The notes under the pieces were generated by a model, which saw nothing but the letters and a program-made list of their open reading frames with translations, did not search any database and was not told the origin of the DNA. Of a stretch of DNA of 64,000 nucleotides, positions 34,931-46,848 are shown one piece after another. How positions within the stretch are numbered: position 1 is the first letter of the stretch; the number at the start of each line of letters is the position of its first letter. A program made the translations under genes and the position numbers. The stretch lies in contig OW121740.1 of NCBI GenBank assembly GCA_933228675.1, positions 32,884,632 to 32,948,631 of the forward strand, given 5' to 3'. Origin of the DNA: Stomorhina lunata. Its lineage: Eukaryota; Arthropoda; Insecta; Diptera; Rhiniidae.

Positions 34931-36435
34931 ATCACGAAAGTAAAAAAGTCCTATAGTCGGTCAAGCCCGACCATACGATAGCCTTCGCCGCTAAGGTCAA
35001 AGATGCTCTTTTTCCTGTACAAAGACAAATATTAGCCAAATTTTGCCTTCGTATATACATTTTCCCAAAACTTATATAATTTAGCTTTTTCTGTCATTTG
35101 GACTTATATGAGAGCTAGGGTCAAATGTGGACCGATTATCTCGGTTCACAAAATAAACTCCAAATTCTCATTGTCTTCAGATTTACGAGCGTTTTACTGT
35201 TTTTTGTCTCATTTAGTGCATTTTGACAGAAGAGTTTATATGGGAGCTACGGTCAAATGTGGGTCGATCTCAACGAAATTTGATACAGTGATTTTGGTTT
35301 ACATAAACAGTATTTGTTTTAAATTTCATGAAAAAATATTGATAGTTGTGGCCAAAATATCAATTCCGGGAAGTGGGACCTATGGGAGGTACCACAAATA
35401 ATGGACCTATTTAGACGAATTTCAACTATAAACAAGTAAGAAAGCGCTATAGTCGGTCAAGCCGCCCATACGATACCCTTCACCACTAAGGTCAAAGGTG
35501 TTATTTTTCCTGTGTAAAGACAAATATTTGCTAAATTTTGCCATCATACAAACATTTTCTCAAAACTTATATATTCAACCTGTTTCCGTCATTTGGACTT
35601 ATATGAGAGCTAGGGTCAAATGTAGACCGATTATCTCGAAATTTGGCAGATTGATTACAGTTGTTACAAAAATTATGTATGCAAAAAATAGACTCAAAAT
35701 TTCCATTATCTTTAGATTTACGAGTGTTTTAGTGATTTTTTGTCTCATTTAGTGCGTTTTTAAAGAAGAATTTGTATGGGAGCTATGGTCAAATGTGGAC
35801 CGATTTCAACGAAATTTGGTACAGTGATTTTAGTTGACATAAGCAGTATTTGTTTTCAATTTTATGCAAAAATATTGATATTTGCGGCCAATATAGATAT
35901 TCCGGGAAGTGGGACCTATGGGAGGTACCATAAATAATGGACCGATTTTGACCAATTTCAATAGCCATGGTCCCATTATCAAAAAAATGATCTGTGCCAA
36001 ATTTCATCAAATTATCTTTAGAATTGCGACCTGTAGTTTGATTACAAGGTTTACATGGGGGTCCAGCCGTCCAGCCAGCCAGACGGACGGACGGACGGAC
36101 ATCGCTAAATCGACTCAGAAAGTGATTCTAAGCCTATTGGTATACTAAAAGGTGGGTCTAAGACAAATAATTCTATGCGTTACAAACATCAGCACAAACT
36201 TATAATACCCTTTCCACCTATGGTGGTGAAGGGTATAAAAAATGATTTGTGCCAAATTTCATCATCATTAAACTAACCATCCAGACAGACGTACTGACAT
36301 CGCTAAATTGACTCAGAAAGTGATTCTAAGCCTATTGGTATACTAAAAGTTGGGTCTAAGACAAATATTTCTATGCGCTACATACATCAGCACAAACTTA
36401 TAATAACCTTTCCACCTATGGTGATGAAGGGTATA
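34931..36435 (-). mobile_element. Tandem DINE/Helentron-like elements, family 3
   Basis: Three minus-strand units lie head to tail: about 34931-35431, 35432-36237 and a truncated 36238-36435. Each complete end reads, on the plus strand, ACAAGTAAGAAAGYGCTATA then GTCGGTCAAGCCCGAC (the 3' stem-loop) on one side and GTGGTGAAGGGTATA on the other. The GTCY region appears as GACGGACGGACGGACGGAC near 36085. The complete middle unit has A on both plus-strand flanks, that is T on the element strand. Confidence 0.75.
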
Positions 36436-37305
36436 AATATAGTGGTAATAAAATATAGCTCAAAAAGTAAATTTTTTTTAACTATTGTAATAGTTACCTG
36501 ATGTCGTATAATTGATATAAAGTATATACAATTTGTATTATAAATCATACACAATGTTAACCTGCAATATTTTCTAAAAGCTTTACAACTTTTTTAATCA
36601 TTTATAAACTTTTGGACGAAAAATGTATAAGAGTTTAATAAATGTTGAAAAGAAAAATTTTCATGAAAGTTTCATGAATCTCTTCTAAACTGAAAATGTG
36701 TAAAAGTTTTTAAATTGATCGCGTCTAATTTATTTGAGTGAAAGCTCTTTATTCATAAAGCTTTTTAAATACATATGTAAGTAAACAACTATGTAAAAAG
36801 TAAAATGTTAAAAGTTGGAATAATTTTCTAAGAACAAATTTTTTAAGGTAGAGAATAATTTATGTTATTTGAAAAATTTGAGTGATTTTTGATTGAAAAG
36901 CTAATTTTTTGTTCTAGGGAGAGTAAATATTTATGGTTTTTTATTTTTAATTTAAGAACCTAATATAAAATAAAAATATTTTTTTTTTTTTCAAAATTCC
37001 GAAACACATGATCAAAAAGTGTCTTAAATAAATTGGATAGATTTATAAAGTTAGCCAAAAATGTATTTTCTTAATCTAAAATAAACACATAAATAACAAT
37101 TTAATAACAAACAAACCACATGACACAATTTTCAATTTTTCTCAATTTCCCCAAAAAAAAAACAAAGAAAAATTAATCCTAAATGGCACCTCAAATGGTG
37201 CGTTACTAATACAGATAATTATGCAAAATTTAAAGACAAGAATAATAAATATTTCATGCCTGCCAAAAAGATTTGAATGTACATAGTTTTAGCGGCCGTT
37301 CGAAA
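36436..37305. other. AT-rich non-coding stretch
   Basis: No gene or element recognised. Confidence 0.5.
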
Positions 37306-37307
37306 TA

Positions 37308-38606
37308 ATGGGTGTTTTTTTTATTTTCTTGTGTTTTTGAAATAAAACACAAGAAAATCGTTTTAATGTCCATCAATTTGGCTTTATTGGAAGGATAATT
37401 TTATGCAATTAATGTTTAAATATGATTTCGGCCATGTGGCCGCCGCGGCTGGCTCGAATAAAGCCAATTATACAGGTCCAATTTTCAACTACCTTTTCGA
37501 GCATATTGGGCCGTATGTTGGCAATAACGCCACGAATGTTGGCTTCCAAGTCCCTTAATGTTTCTGGTTTGTTGGCGTAGACGAGCGACTTCACATATCC
37601 CCAAAGAAAATAATCCAGTGGTGTCAAATCGCACGATCTTGGTGGCCAATTGACAGGTCCATTCCGCGAAATCATGCGCTCATCGAATGTTTCCTTCAAT
37701 AAATCAATTGTGACGTGCGCTGTGTGGCATGTAGCGCCGTCTTGTTGGAACCACAACTCATCCACATTCATGCCATCCAATTGGGGAACAAAATAGTCGG
37801 TAATCATGGCTCTATACCGGTCTCCATTTATGGTAACTGACTCTCCAGCATTATTTCGGAAGAAGTATGGCCCAATGACTCCACCAGCCCATAGAGCACA
37901 CCAAACAGTCAGTTTTTGTGGATGTAATGGCGTCTCAAGGGTCTCATGTGGATTCTCTTCACTCCAAATGCGGCGATTTTGCTTGTTGACGTAGCCATTC
38001 AACCAAAAATGAGCCTCATCACTGAACAAAATTTTGCGATGAAAATCAGCATCGAGATCAATCTCATTTTCGGCCCATACACCAAAATCACGACGCATTG
38101 CATGGTCTCGCGGCTTTAATTCTTGCACAAGCTGGATCTTGTAAGGTCGCAAGCCAAGATCTTTGCGCAAAATCTTTCATTAAGTTGATGGAGAAAGCTC
38201 CAATTGCTGTGCACGGTGGCGAATCGATTCATTCGGTTCCTCTTCAACACTTTGCTCTACAGCTGCAATTGTTTCTTCGGTGCGCACTGTTTGACGTCGC
38301 TGCGGATGCGTATTATCACATAGAGTAAACGTAGTGCGAAAACGATCCATGGTTAACCGAATTAATTGCTCTGATGGACGATTATGTCGACCATAAAATG
38401 GACGGAGCTTGCGGTAAACTTCGCGAACTGAACCATTATTTTCGAAATAAATTTGCACGATTTGCAAGCGTTGTTCTTTTGTCAACCTGTTCATGATGAA
38501 ATGGCAAACCAAACTAAATATTAATCACTTGACAGCTGACAAAATGGCCGCCAGTTAAAAAATTTATGCCAACTTAAAGTTATATACCTCAATAAAAAAC
38601 ACCCGA
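37308..38606 (-). mobile_element. Mariner-type element (DD41D-like), nearly intact
   Basis: The 1299-bp element has TA on both sides (37306-37307 and 38607-38608). Its terminal inverted repeats include ATGGGTGTTTTTTTTATT and, from the other end, TCGGGTGTTTTTTATT. It carries one transposase gene on the minus strand (separate entry). Size, TA target and gene layout are those of a complete mariner/Tc1-family element. Confidence 0.88.
37409..38512 (-). pseudogene. Mariner-family transposase with two adjacent stop codons
   Basis: Reading from 38512 (or the ATG at 38494), the N-terminal part has helix-turn-helix sequence (MNRLTKEQRLQIVQIYFENN, later RRQTVRTEETIAAV). It is open to SPST, is broken by TAA TGA (38182-38177), and continues in the same frame to 37409. 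Catalytic blocks are intact: ILFSDEAHF, WFQQDGATCHTA and SCDLTPLDYFLWG. From the second Asp there are 36 residues to the Asp of SCD and 41 to that of PLD; the latter matches the DD41D label used for rosa-type elements. The summed length, about 365 residues, is normal for the family. The two stops remove function unless read through. Confidence 0.85.
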
Positions 38607-38608
38607 TA

Positions 38609-39839
38609 TTATGAAGATATAATGTGTCTTTAACCTTAAACAAACAATAAATACAGATACAAATACATTTAGGAACATTTACGTTCGATATGATTGAAAA
38701 TATGAAAAACGAAACAAAATCGAACGAAAAGAAAAGGAAAATTCGAATTTACAAAATCAGCAAAATATAAACAGATGTCTACGTCACATTCATATACAAT
38801 AAATACAAAGAAATTTTACATACAACAAATGTAAATTAATTGATCACAATTTGTTGTAAAACAAATAAAATTTTTATTTCTTTACAAAAAACAATAAAAA
38901 CTTTTTGAGTGTTTGTGTAAATTTGAATAAATATTTGATTTTCATTTTGGTATTATTATGAGACATATAATTGACATATGGAATAACAAGATTATATTGT
39001 TTTCTTAAGATGCTCGAGTGTTTTTGATTTTATGAAACCAGGAGAATTAATTAGTGACCATAATTGATTGAAATATAACTTTGTAATGTGACCTGTTCCA
39101 CAAGGCGGACATCTTTTAAATTTAGATATTTTTTTGTTTATATTTGTATACCGTATACCAGAAGAATATTTGGTATATTGGGTTCATGTCAATGTTTGTA
39201 ACACATAGAAACATTAGTCTGGTATCCACCTTTAAGTAAACGGATTAACTCAGAAACAGAATTATAAGATCGATTCAAAATCGATTCCAGAACTTACTTG
39301 TGTTTTTGGCACCATTGCTATAACAATTTGCAACATCGCTCTTTTATTTAAATTAAAAAAAAAAAATAACTATTGCGTTTCGGTCAGAGCACCAGGTATA
39401 ATATGCCTGGGCATTTCACTTCTTCTTTATAGAATCTATTCCTATTTTGTTGTACAAATTATGTATTTTGAACAGGATTAGGCAGCCCTTACCACCATAA
39501 GCCGAATACTTTTTGTAATTTTTAGGAAATATCACGATCATTAATTAAACTCGTGAAAATGAGTATTAAATGCATTCAGTTAAAAAATTACAAAAACAAA
39601 ATACACAAGAATCTAAATCAAAATCCAATTTATAGCAACATGAAAACAGAGAAATATAATATCGAACATTGTTGTCACGACAGTTTTATTTTTGTAAATA
39701 TTATTTGAAATAAATGTAACCGAATTGGGAATATTTTTCGAAACAGAAATAAATTCTAATATTGAACAATTTAAGATTTTTATATTTTTTTGATACAAAC
39801 ATTTTTTTTTTTTAAATTTTAATAAATCTTTTTTCTTTG
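38609..39839. other. AT-rich non-coding stretch
   Basis: No gene recognised. The portion at 39160-39300 (GGTATATTGGGTTCATG and following) resembles the 5' regions of DINE-like elements in style but lacks defined ends. Confidence 0.45.
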
Positions 39840-40181
39840 TAAAATTTTTCGACAAAAATTGTTTTTATAGAAAATTTTCCATAAAAATATTTATCTGTGA
39901 AAATTAAAAAAAAAAAAATTCTATCGAAAAATTTTCTCTCAAAAAAATTTTCTATAGAAAAATGTTTGATAATTTTTTATAGAAATATTTTTCTGTAGAA
40001 AAATTCTCGAAAGAAATATTTTTTTAGTAAAAAAAATTTATAGAAAATGTTGTATAGAAAAATTAAATTACTTTCAAAAAATTTCTTATATTTTCTATAA
40101 AAAAAAAAAAAAAATTATAGAAAACTTTTTGATATACAAATTTCCTATAGAAAAAATTTTGATAAAAAAGTTTTCTGGAAA
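39840..40181. repeat. Decayed minisatellite related to the 14.1-kb array
   Basis: Irregular repeats of TTTTTATAGAAAATTTTC and CTATAGAAAAATTTT variants. The period is hard to follow and there are many indels. Confidence 0.6.
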
Positions 40182-40260
40182 AAATTAATTTTAGTTGAAC
40201 CAGAATTTATGTTGATGATCGTGAGTTCGAGTCGGGCTTAGGTTCATGTCATAAATTATT
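40182..40260 (+). repeat. 79-bp direct repeat, left copy
   Basis: Nearly identical (one visible mismatch) to 42343-42421, on the other side of Helitron-like copy B. It contains a B-box-like GAGTTCGAGTC (40223-40233), so a tRNA-like origin is possible, though no A box or cloverleaf is evident. Confidence 0.85.
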
Positions 40261-40580
40261 TTTTTTTTAATTTATGATTTTTTTTTTTAAATTAGATGAA
40301 TAAATTTTAAGAATACTGAAAAAACTATGTGACACTTAGCAGTGTGGAATGCTGCATTTTCTGTCCCGCTACGGACTTCATCAGCACACTGTGTCACCAA
40401 CTGTTAGATGTTAGTAGTTAAGATCATCTGTTTAACTGAATTCTTAAGCGAAATGGAAAACGAGAATTATTTTAACACTCATTTCTATTTTACCTATGAC
40501 CATATGATCGATTCAGTTAGACGAACTTATTCACCATAGTTTTTTCCTTTATGTTTTCTATTCTTATCCTTTAATAATCT

Positions 40581-42055
40581 TCAGTACCTGGTAGACCGAG
40601 CCTTACTCGGAGCTTTATGATAAGCATTTTGAGGAAAATTTTAAAGTTTTTATATATTTTATATTATAAAGTGCTTAAATAAATTTAGAGGAAAGACATT
40701 GTAGAAATATTCAGTTAATTTTGAATTATTTGATTTATTTTGTCCGACCAACACATAGTTTGCATAGTTTACAGTTTAACTCATTTTGAATAATTTTGGA
40801 AATTATTCATATCAACAGAAACCTCTGTCGACTCATGCGCAACAACTTTGCTAAAGATTATAGTCTGATCAAATGCACAGTTTACGATTTAATTCATTTT
40901 GAGTAGTTTTCTGTGGCGCCACCTGTCGGACTTTGCTTATTCCAATTCATAAACCTTCTTCGGCTTATCCGTAACAACTTTGCTGAAGATTATAGCATGA
41001 TTAAATGTACAGCATACGATTAAATTGACTTTGAGTAAATTTCAGTAGCGCCACCTGTCGAAATTTCTTCATACCAACTAAGAAACCTTCGTCGGCTCAT
41101 GTGCAACAACTTTGCTAAAGATTGTAGCACGATTAAATGTACAGATTACGATTAAATTGACTTTGAGTAAGTTTCTGTAGCGCCACCTGTCGGAAATTAT
41201 TCATACCAACTAAAAAGCCTTCGTCGGCTCATGCGCTACAACTTTGCTAAAGATCATAGCATGATCAAATGTACAGTTTACGATTTAATTAATTTTTAGT
41301 AATTTTCAGTGGCGCCATCTGTCGGAAATTAGTCTTATCAACTTTAAAACCTTCGCCGGCTTATCCGCAACATCTTCGCTAAAGAGCATAACACAATCAA
41401 ATTCACAGTTTACTATTCTATAAAGAACATACATACAGACAAACATTCATTTGTATAAAATAATACTAATTTTTCCCCCTTTTTATTCCCTAATTTCTAA
41501 AAGTTCCATATGTATATTTGGTACTTTTTTGGTGCCAATTGAATTCGGTACATTTTTTTAAAACGCATTTAACATAATGTATAATGTTCCTATTCATATT
41601 ACTTTGGAGATGTTAAGTTATCATTTTATCCCTTTTTTACCCATTTTGGCTCCAAAATGAACAAAGTACCAAATACGTGTTTCATGTTTTTTTTACATCT
41701 ATTAATTGCAGTACCAAGTTTCTTTCTATATTCTTTAGTTTACAATATAAGAGTGGGTTAAAAAGGTGCCAAAAAAACTATTTTCACCCTTTTTTACCCC
41801 CTATCGGACATAGCTTCAAAAAGTACCAAACACCTGTCCGCTTATTTTTAAAGCTGTTTAAAACGTAATTTTAATTTTGTTTCTATACCTATTACTTTAG
41901 GAGACATAGCGTTTTCGATTTTTTCCCCTTTTTACCCGTTTTTACCCTCTTAGAGGTAAAAGTTCCAAAAGTCCCTTCTTCTTCGACCTATACATCAAAA
42001 AAGATACCCACTGTCCAAATTTTATCAAAATCGTTAGAGCCGTTTTCGAGATAGC

Positions 42056-42150
<95 letters not shown>

Positions 42151-42172
42151 TATTGCTCGTTTAAGAATATAA
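40581..42172 (-). mobile_element. Helitron-like non-autonomous element, copy B (inverted)
   Basis: It is the reverse complement of copy A (1944-3494) with only scattered differences. The 3' hairpin (minus strand CCGAGT-AAG-GCTCGG) is followed by 11 bases and CTGA, a CTRR variant. The same 132-bp repeats lie inside. The (AT)n tract is longer than in copy A. Its position between two copies of a 79-bp direct repeat is unexplained. Confidence 0.7.
42061..42146. repeat. (AT)n microsatellite, about 43 repeats
   Basis: The longest of the three TA tracts carried by this Helitron-like family. Confidence 0.92.
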
Positions 42173-42342
42173 GATTTACTTTGTACTTTAACCAACTGCA
42201 GCTGGTAATGAAGACAAAGATTTTTGTTCTTGACAAGTTTTTGTTTATTCTTTTACGTGAATGCAAATTTTGAATTTAGTATCAACTTGAAAGGGTTAGT
42301 GAAAACATGTAATTCGAGGTGCTCATGCAATTTATTTGAAAT

Positions 42343-42421
42343 AAATTAATTTTAGTTGAACCAGAATTTATGTTGATGGTCGTGAGTTCGAGTCGGGCTT
42401 AGGTTCATGTCATAAATTATT
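42343..42421 (+). repeat. 79-bp direct repeat, right copy
   Basis: Same sequence as 40182-40260, offset by exactly 2161 bp; the B-box-like motif is at 42384-42394. The flanks of the two copies are unrelated beyond the 79 bp. Confidence 0.85.
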
Positions 42422-42689
42422 TCAATTGAATTGTCTTGACTTTATATCTGGCAACTAACAAATATCACAACATTTTAAAATACTTGTATATGTTTTTCTT
42501 ATAGGAAAAGCACATGGTTAATCTTGAATGTCTGTGAATTTAGTAGGCAGAATTAGTACCAATATATGCAATAATATATAATTAATATATTAACCTATAG
42601 GTTCAGTTAGATTTTTATACATATGTATATGTTAGGTTTTCAACGGATACCATTGTAATGAGTTGTATTTTAATTTTAGACATATGTAC

Positions 42690-43783
42690 ATCGTATTTCC
42701 TTCTACTGAAATCAGGTTTGTGTAGCTCCTGGATGGCATACCGACATAAGCTAAATATTGGATGTTAATGTTCTATGAAGTTTATTATCAAATTTCAATA
42801 TACATTTTTATTAACACCTGAGATATAGCCAAAACTCGAAATTCGATGCCGAATTAAAATTATATATTTCCTTTTAAATTATATTTTTTAATTTGTGTAA
42901 AATTCTTCAATTTGTTTAAAATTTCTCAATTTGCGGATAGTATACTGACATGAATAATATGTCAGATCTTATGAAGTCCACTAAAGCAAAACGATATTAA
43001 ATATCATCAAAATCGGTATATAACAATCTGAGATATAGCCAAAACTCCAAATTCGATATCACGCAAATTGCCGAATTTAAAATATTTTTTTGTAAAAAAA
43101 AATATATTTTTTTGTAAAAAAATCATTTTTTTTTTTTTTGAAGAAAGTTTTCTGAATTGTATATCAAATTTTAGGAAATCATTAAACGCAGAGCACTGTT
43201 GAATTTCATCGTAATCGGTATGTCAACATCTCAGATATCGCCAAAGCAAAATATATCGATGTACGCAAATTGGCAATTTTAAATTTTTTTTTTTAAAAAC
43301 ATCATTTAAAAAAAAAATTCGAATTATATGTCAGATCTTAGAAAATACTTCAACGGAGCACGCTATTAAGTTTCATCAAAATCGGTCCATAAACACCAGA
43401 GATATCGCCAAAACTCAAAATTCGATGAGAATTAAAAAAAAAATTTAAAAAATATGTAAATTTAAAAAAAAAATTGTTTAAAATTCGTCAATTTGTACCC
43501 ATCGAATTTTAGTATTTTGCCGATATCTCCGGTGTTTATAAACCGATTTTGATGAAATTTAATAGCGTGCTGCGTAGGTCAATTTCCTAGAATCTGATTT
43601 ATCTCGCTACACCCTCCAGGAGCTCCACAAACTTGATTTCAACAGACAGACGGACATGGCTAAATCTTCTGGCGATTCTGAGTCGATCGGTATAATTTTT
43701 ATGGGGTCTAAGACGAATAATGAAAAAATTACAAACTGAATAACAAACTTATAATACCCTTTCACCTATTGGTGAAGGGTATA
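42690..43783 (-). mobile_element. DINE/Helentron-like element, family 1, 5' part
   Basis: On the plus strand it ends TTTCACCTATTGGTGAAGGG then TATA, the inverted 5' terminus of family 1. A CAGACAGACGGACATGGC block near 43643 is the GTCY region. Runs such as AACACCGGAGATATCGGC recur within it, as in other copies. The 3' end is missing. Confidence 0.65.
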
Positions 43784-43789
43784 AAAAGA

Positions 43790-43862
43790 ACAACTTTGAC
43801 CGTAGGGGTAAAGGGTATCGTATGATCGGGCTTGACCAAATATAGCACTTTCTTACTGCTTA
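43790..43862 (+). repeat. DINE-like family 3 3'-end fragment
   Basis: It contains AAAGGGTATCGTATGATCGG, GCTTGACCAAATATAGCA and CTTTCTTACT, the family 3 terminus with its damaged stem-loop. It lies right beside the inverted family 1 end. Confidence 0.65.
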
Positions 43863-44449
43863 TATAAAGTTTGAACGTTGACATTACGTGTGAAATACTA
43901 TAATATTTTCAACACTATAATATTTTCAATTGATAAACTTAAATTTAGTTTCGAATGTTTCAAATGTCGAATTCTAGTCCTATACTTTTCAAACCCCAAA
44001 ATGGATAACCCTTTACTTTTGCTAAGGGTGTTTTATGTGGGTACCATGGTTTTGTTGCTTAAAATGTTGAATACTAATGTTGAATACTTCTTTCTGAGTT
44101 CGAGCCACAGTCACGACAAACATCACCCTCTGTAATTATTATATTATGAGTAAATTTTTAGATATACAAAGGAAATTTAATATCAACAGTTTATCGACAT
44201 GTTACTAACCTTGAAAGATGAGCAACCCTTTAAAATAAATTCCATATAAATTCATATTTTATTTAAGAATCACTGACCTTTCTATTAAAAACATATACAA
44301 TATTTTTTTTTATTTATTTATTTTTATAATTTTTGGAGAAAAAACAAATTATACAAAAAGCCAATATACTTTTTACTAGCATTTATGTTTAATGAAAAAC
44401 ATTATAAATTTCGACAAGCGAATATTTACTTTAGACGAATTTTTCTTGG
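43863..44449. other. AT-rich non-coding stretch
   Basis: Nothing recognised. Confidence 0.45.
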
Positions 44450-45130
44450 TGTGATGAAAAATTACTATTTTGAGAAATTATTTGTGTTTTTTTTTTTTTC
44501 GTTGGTTTAATGGCGCTCCCCAGCGATTAGTCCATTTTGCAAATGATGATTTGTTGTTTTCAAAAAGTTTTATTTAAAAAATCATTCTCAGTCAGGCCTT
44601 TCAATTCGTTGATGCCTGATGGCAGATTGTTGTTGTAGATTTTTTGTTTGGTTTTTTGGATTTTCGAGATTTTGTTTAATAATGTTATAACAAGAAAAAA
44701 AAAAGTTTCATAGATTTCCCACTATAATAAATAGAGAATGTTTTATTTTTTGTTTGATAATTTTTCATTTAGTGCTTGGTCTCACAATGATGCCTCGAGT
44801 CTTAAAAATTCTAGTACAAAACCGACTGGCAATGAAATTCGCAGCCACCAACGCTTTAAACAAATAAGTAGAAAATACCAAAAAATACAAAAAAAATTGA
44901 GAAAATAGAACAAAAAAAATTTATATTAAAAAAATTTTACAGACAAGACGATTATGTCGGCCGGTTGGTTTCTTAGTTGAAAATTGGTCCGTCTTCCGTT
45001 GAGTTTAATAAGAGTTTGAGTGTATCAAAAAGAAAAAAAAAAAACAAAAAGTACTTTCGCTTAAAAGTACTTCAAGCAAAAAAAAATAAAGATTTAAAAG
45101 AACAAAGAAAATAATAAATTATTTTTCGGG
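44450..45130 (+). promoter_or_regulatory. Candidate 5' region of the host gene (weak)
   Basis: This stretch looks single-copy and has GC-richer blocks: TTAATGGCGCTCCCCAGCG (about 44507), CCTGATGGCAGATTGTTG (about 44614) and GTCGGCCGGTTGGTTTCTTA (about 44955). It lies 0.4-1 kb upstream of the first coding exon. No TATA box or clear initiator is visible. A promoter or 5' UTR is inferred from position and composition alone. Confidence 0.25.
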
Positions 45131-45542
45131 ATGCAAAAACTATTAAATGTCAATTGGTGTTTGTGTTTCAACAACTGACCAAAACGTGTTAAATTTAAAA
45201 GAAAAAATAACATCAATTTCAGTAAAAACAAAAAAATTAAACAAAATTTTAAAGTTAAAATAGTTTTAAATATTTCCAAGATTTTCTAAAGAAACAAAGT
45301 AAATTAAATTTTTCTCTAATGAAAATAATTATCATAACAGGAAATATATGAATGAATGAATGATACATCTGTGCAAAATTTTATAAAAAAAAATGCCTAA
45401 AATCATTAAAATTATATCTTTAAAATACATAAATTTCATTCAATGTCACTCCTAAATGCTTTATATTTTCAAAGGCATTTTAATAAATTTTATAAGTGTT
45501 TATACCAAGAAAAAAAATCTATAAAATTATTTTTAAACTTAA

Positions 45543-45628
45543 ATGAAAAGCGCAAAAAGTATACGTCGTCAGCAATATGGAAACGGCGAACGCGGCAAAA
45601 GTGGCAAAAGATCCGACAAGTTCTCAAA
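45543..45628 (+). CDS. Host gene, first coding exon (unknown protein)
   Basis: An ATG at 45543 follows directly after an in-frame TAA (45540-45542). It opens 28 codons reading MKSAKSIRRQQYGNG, then ERGKSGKRSDKFS, ending at AA|GTATGT (45628/45629), a good fly splice donor. Codons such as GGC AAC GGC GAA CGC GGC make this far richer in GC than its surroundings. The exon ends after two bases of a codon. The exon at 61804 begins by supplying one base, so the phases match. The peptide is basic and Gly/Ser-rich and has no domain I know. An alternative start at the CAG|CAATATGG acceptor-like site is less likely because it lacks a pyrimidine tract. The base at -3 is T, not ideal for initiation. Confidence 0.55.
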
Positions 45629-46044
45629 GTATGTTTGTTTCTTAGTTACGCTACATTAATGAAAAATTATGTATTCATAAATGTTTAATGGCATAAAAAT
45701 TAACTTTTTATATTTATTAAAAAAAAATTGTCACAAATATTAAAAATAAGAGTTCGGTTTTAAAGGTTTTAGTAAATGATTATGTTTGTTCCCATACTCT
45801 ACCGAAACTACCCAAATGAGTCGAAGTTGGCTGTCAAAGCATCAATTTCTATTGAAAGTTAGTACCGGAAATCTTTTAAGCATGTATGAGTTATAATATT
45901 AAAGTACAGAAACAAATATATTGGATATGAATACGAAATTCTAAAAAACTATATATGTGATGCCCAAAACAGAAAGGGTCCAGAGGTCCCTTTTTCCATG
46001 CGCTGTCACAAATGGCAGTGTGAACTAACCAGTTTTGCCATTAC
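45629..46044. other. Start of the proposed 16.2-kb intron, AT-rich
   Basis: The donor GTATGT is followed by AT-rich sequence without recognised features up to the hAT fragment. Confidence 0.4.
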
Positions 46045-46262
46045 GAAAAATATAAATTAAGTTCGTACTCGATTCGATTAGGGTGGGTACCAATCGAGCT
46101 TTTAAAAGTGGTAGAAAAAAACTATAAAAAATGTAGCCCTTACAGAGCCGTAAACATCGATACATAAAATGTTATGATAGGACTACAGATGGCGACACAA
46201 TGAACAAAATACTAAAAGGGCGGTATTTATTGGCGTGGCATTATCTTTAATTCTAGAGACTA
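46045..46262. repeat. Fragment of hAT-type foldback element (right arm)
   Basis: It matches the centre and right arm of the element at 62851-63357: GATTAGGGTGGGTAC, GTAGCCCTTACAGAGCCG, GATAGGACTACAGATGGCG and ATTATCTTTAATTCTAG. The left arm and both termini are missing. Confidence 0.75.
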
Positions 46263-46648
46263 ATCATGATTAACAAATTGGGGCAAGTTTTGAGGAGTTT
46301 TCAGAACTAAAAACCACTTCGAAAAATTCACTGTTCACATTTAAATTTTTGACATTAATAAAGTTTTTAAAAATATTTTTTTTTTCACTTTGTTCCTAAA
46401 GTTTCAAAATCTCCCAAACCTAAAAAATTTTAGCAAATCTTAGGAAGAACTTATGTTTTCGATATTAACCCATTAGATTTCAAATCACAACAAGATTTAC
46501 CATTTTGATTTCAAACTTTTTATACCCTTCACCAATAGGTGAAAGGGTATTATAAGTTTGTGATTCCGTTTGTAAATTTTTTATTAGTGATCGTAGACCC
46601 CATGAAAATTACACCGATCGACTCAGAATCGGGAGAATCGATTAAGCG

Positions 46649-46848
<200 letters not shown>

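Noticed and set aside
42540..43500. LTR of a retrotransposon (repeated blocks AACACCTGAGATATAGCC)
   Set aside because: The blocks are internal repeats of DINE-like family 1; no TG...CA ends, primer-binding site or gag/pol.
45443..45688. 81-codon plus-strand frame over the first host exon
   Set aside because: A different frame from the splice-compatible one; it runs through the donor and gives a low-complexity protein.
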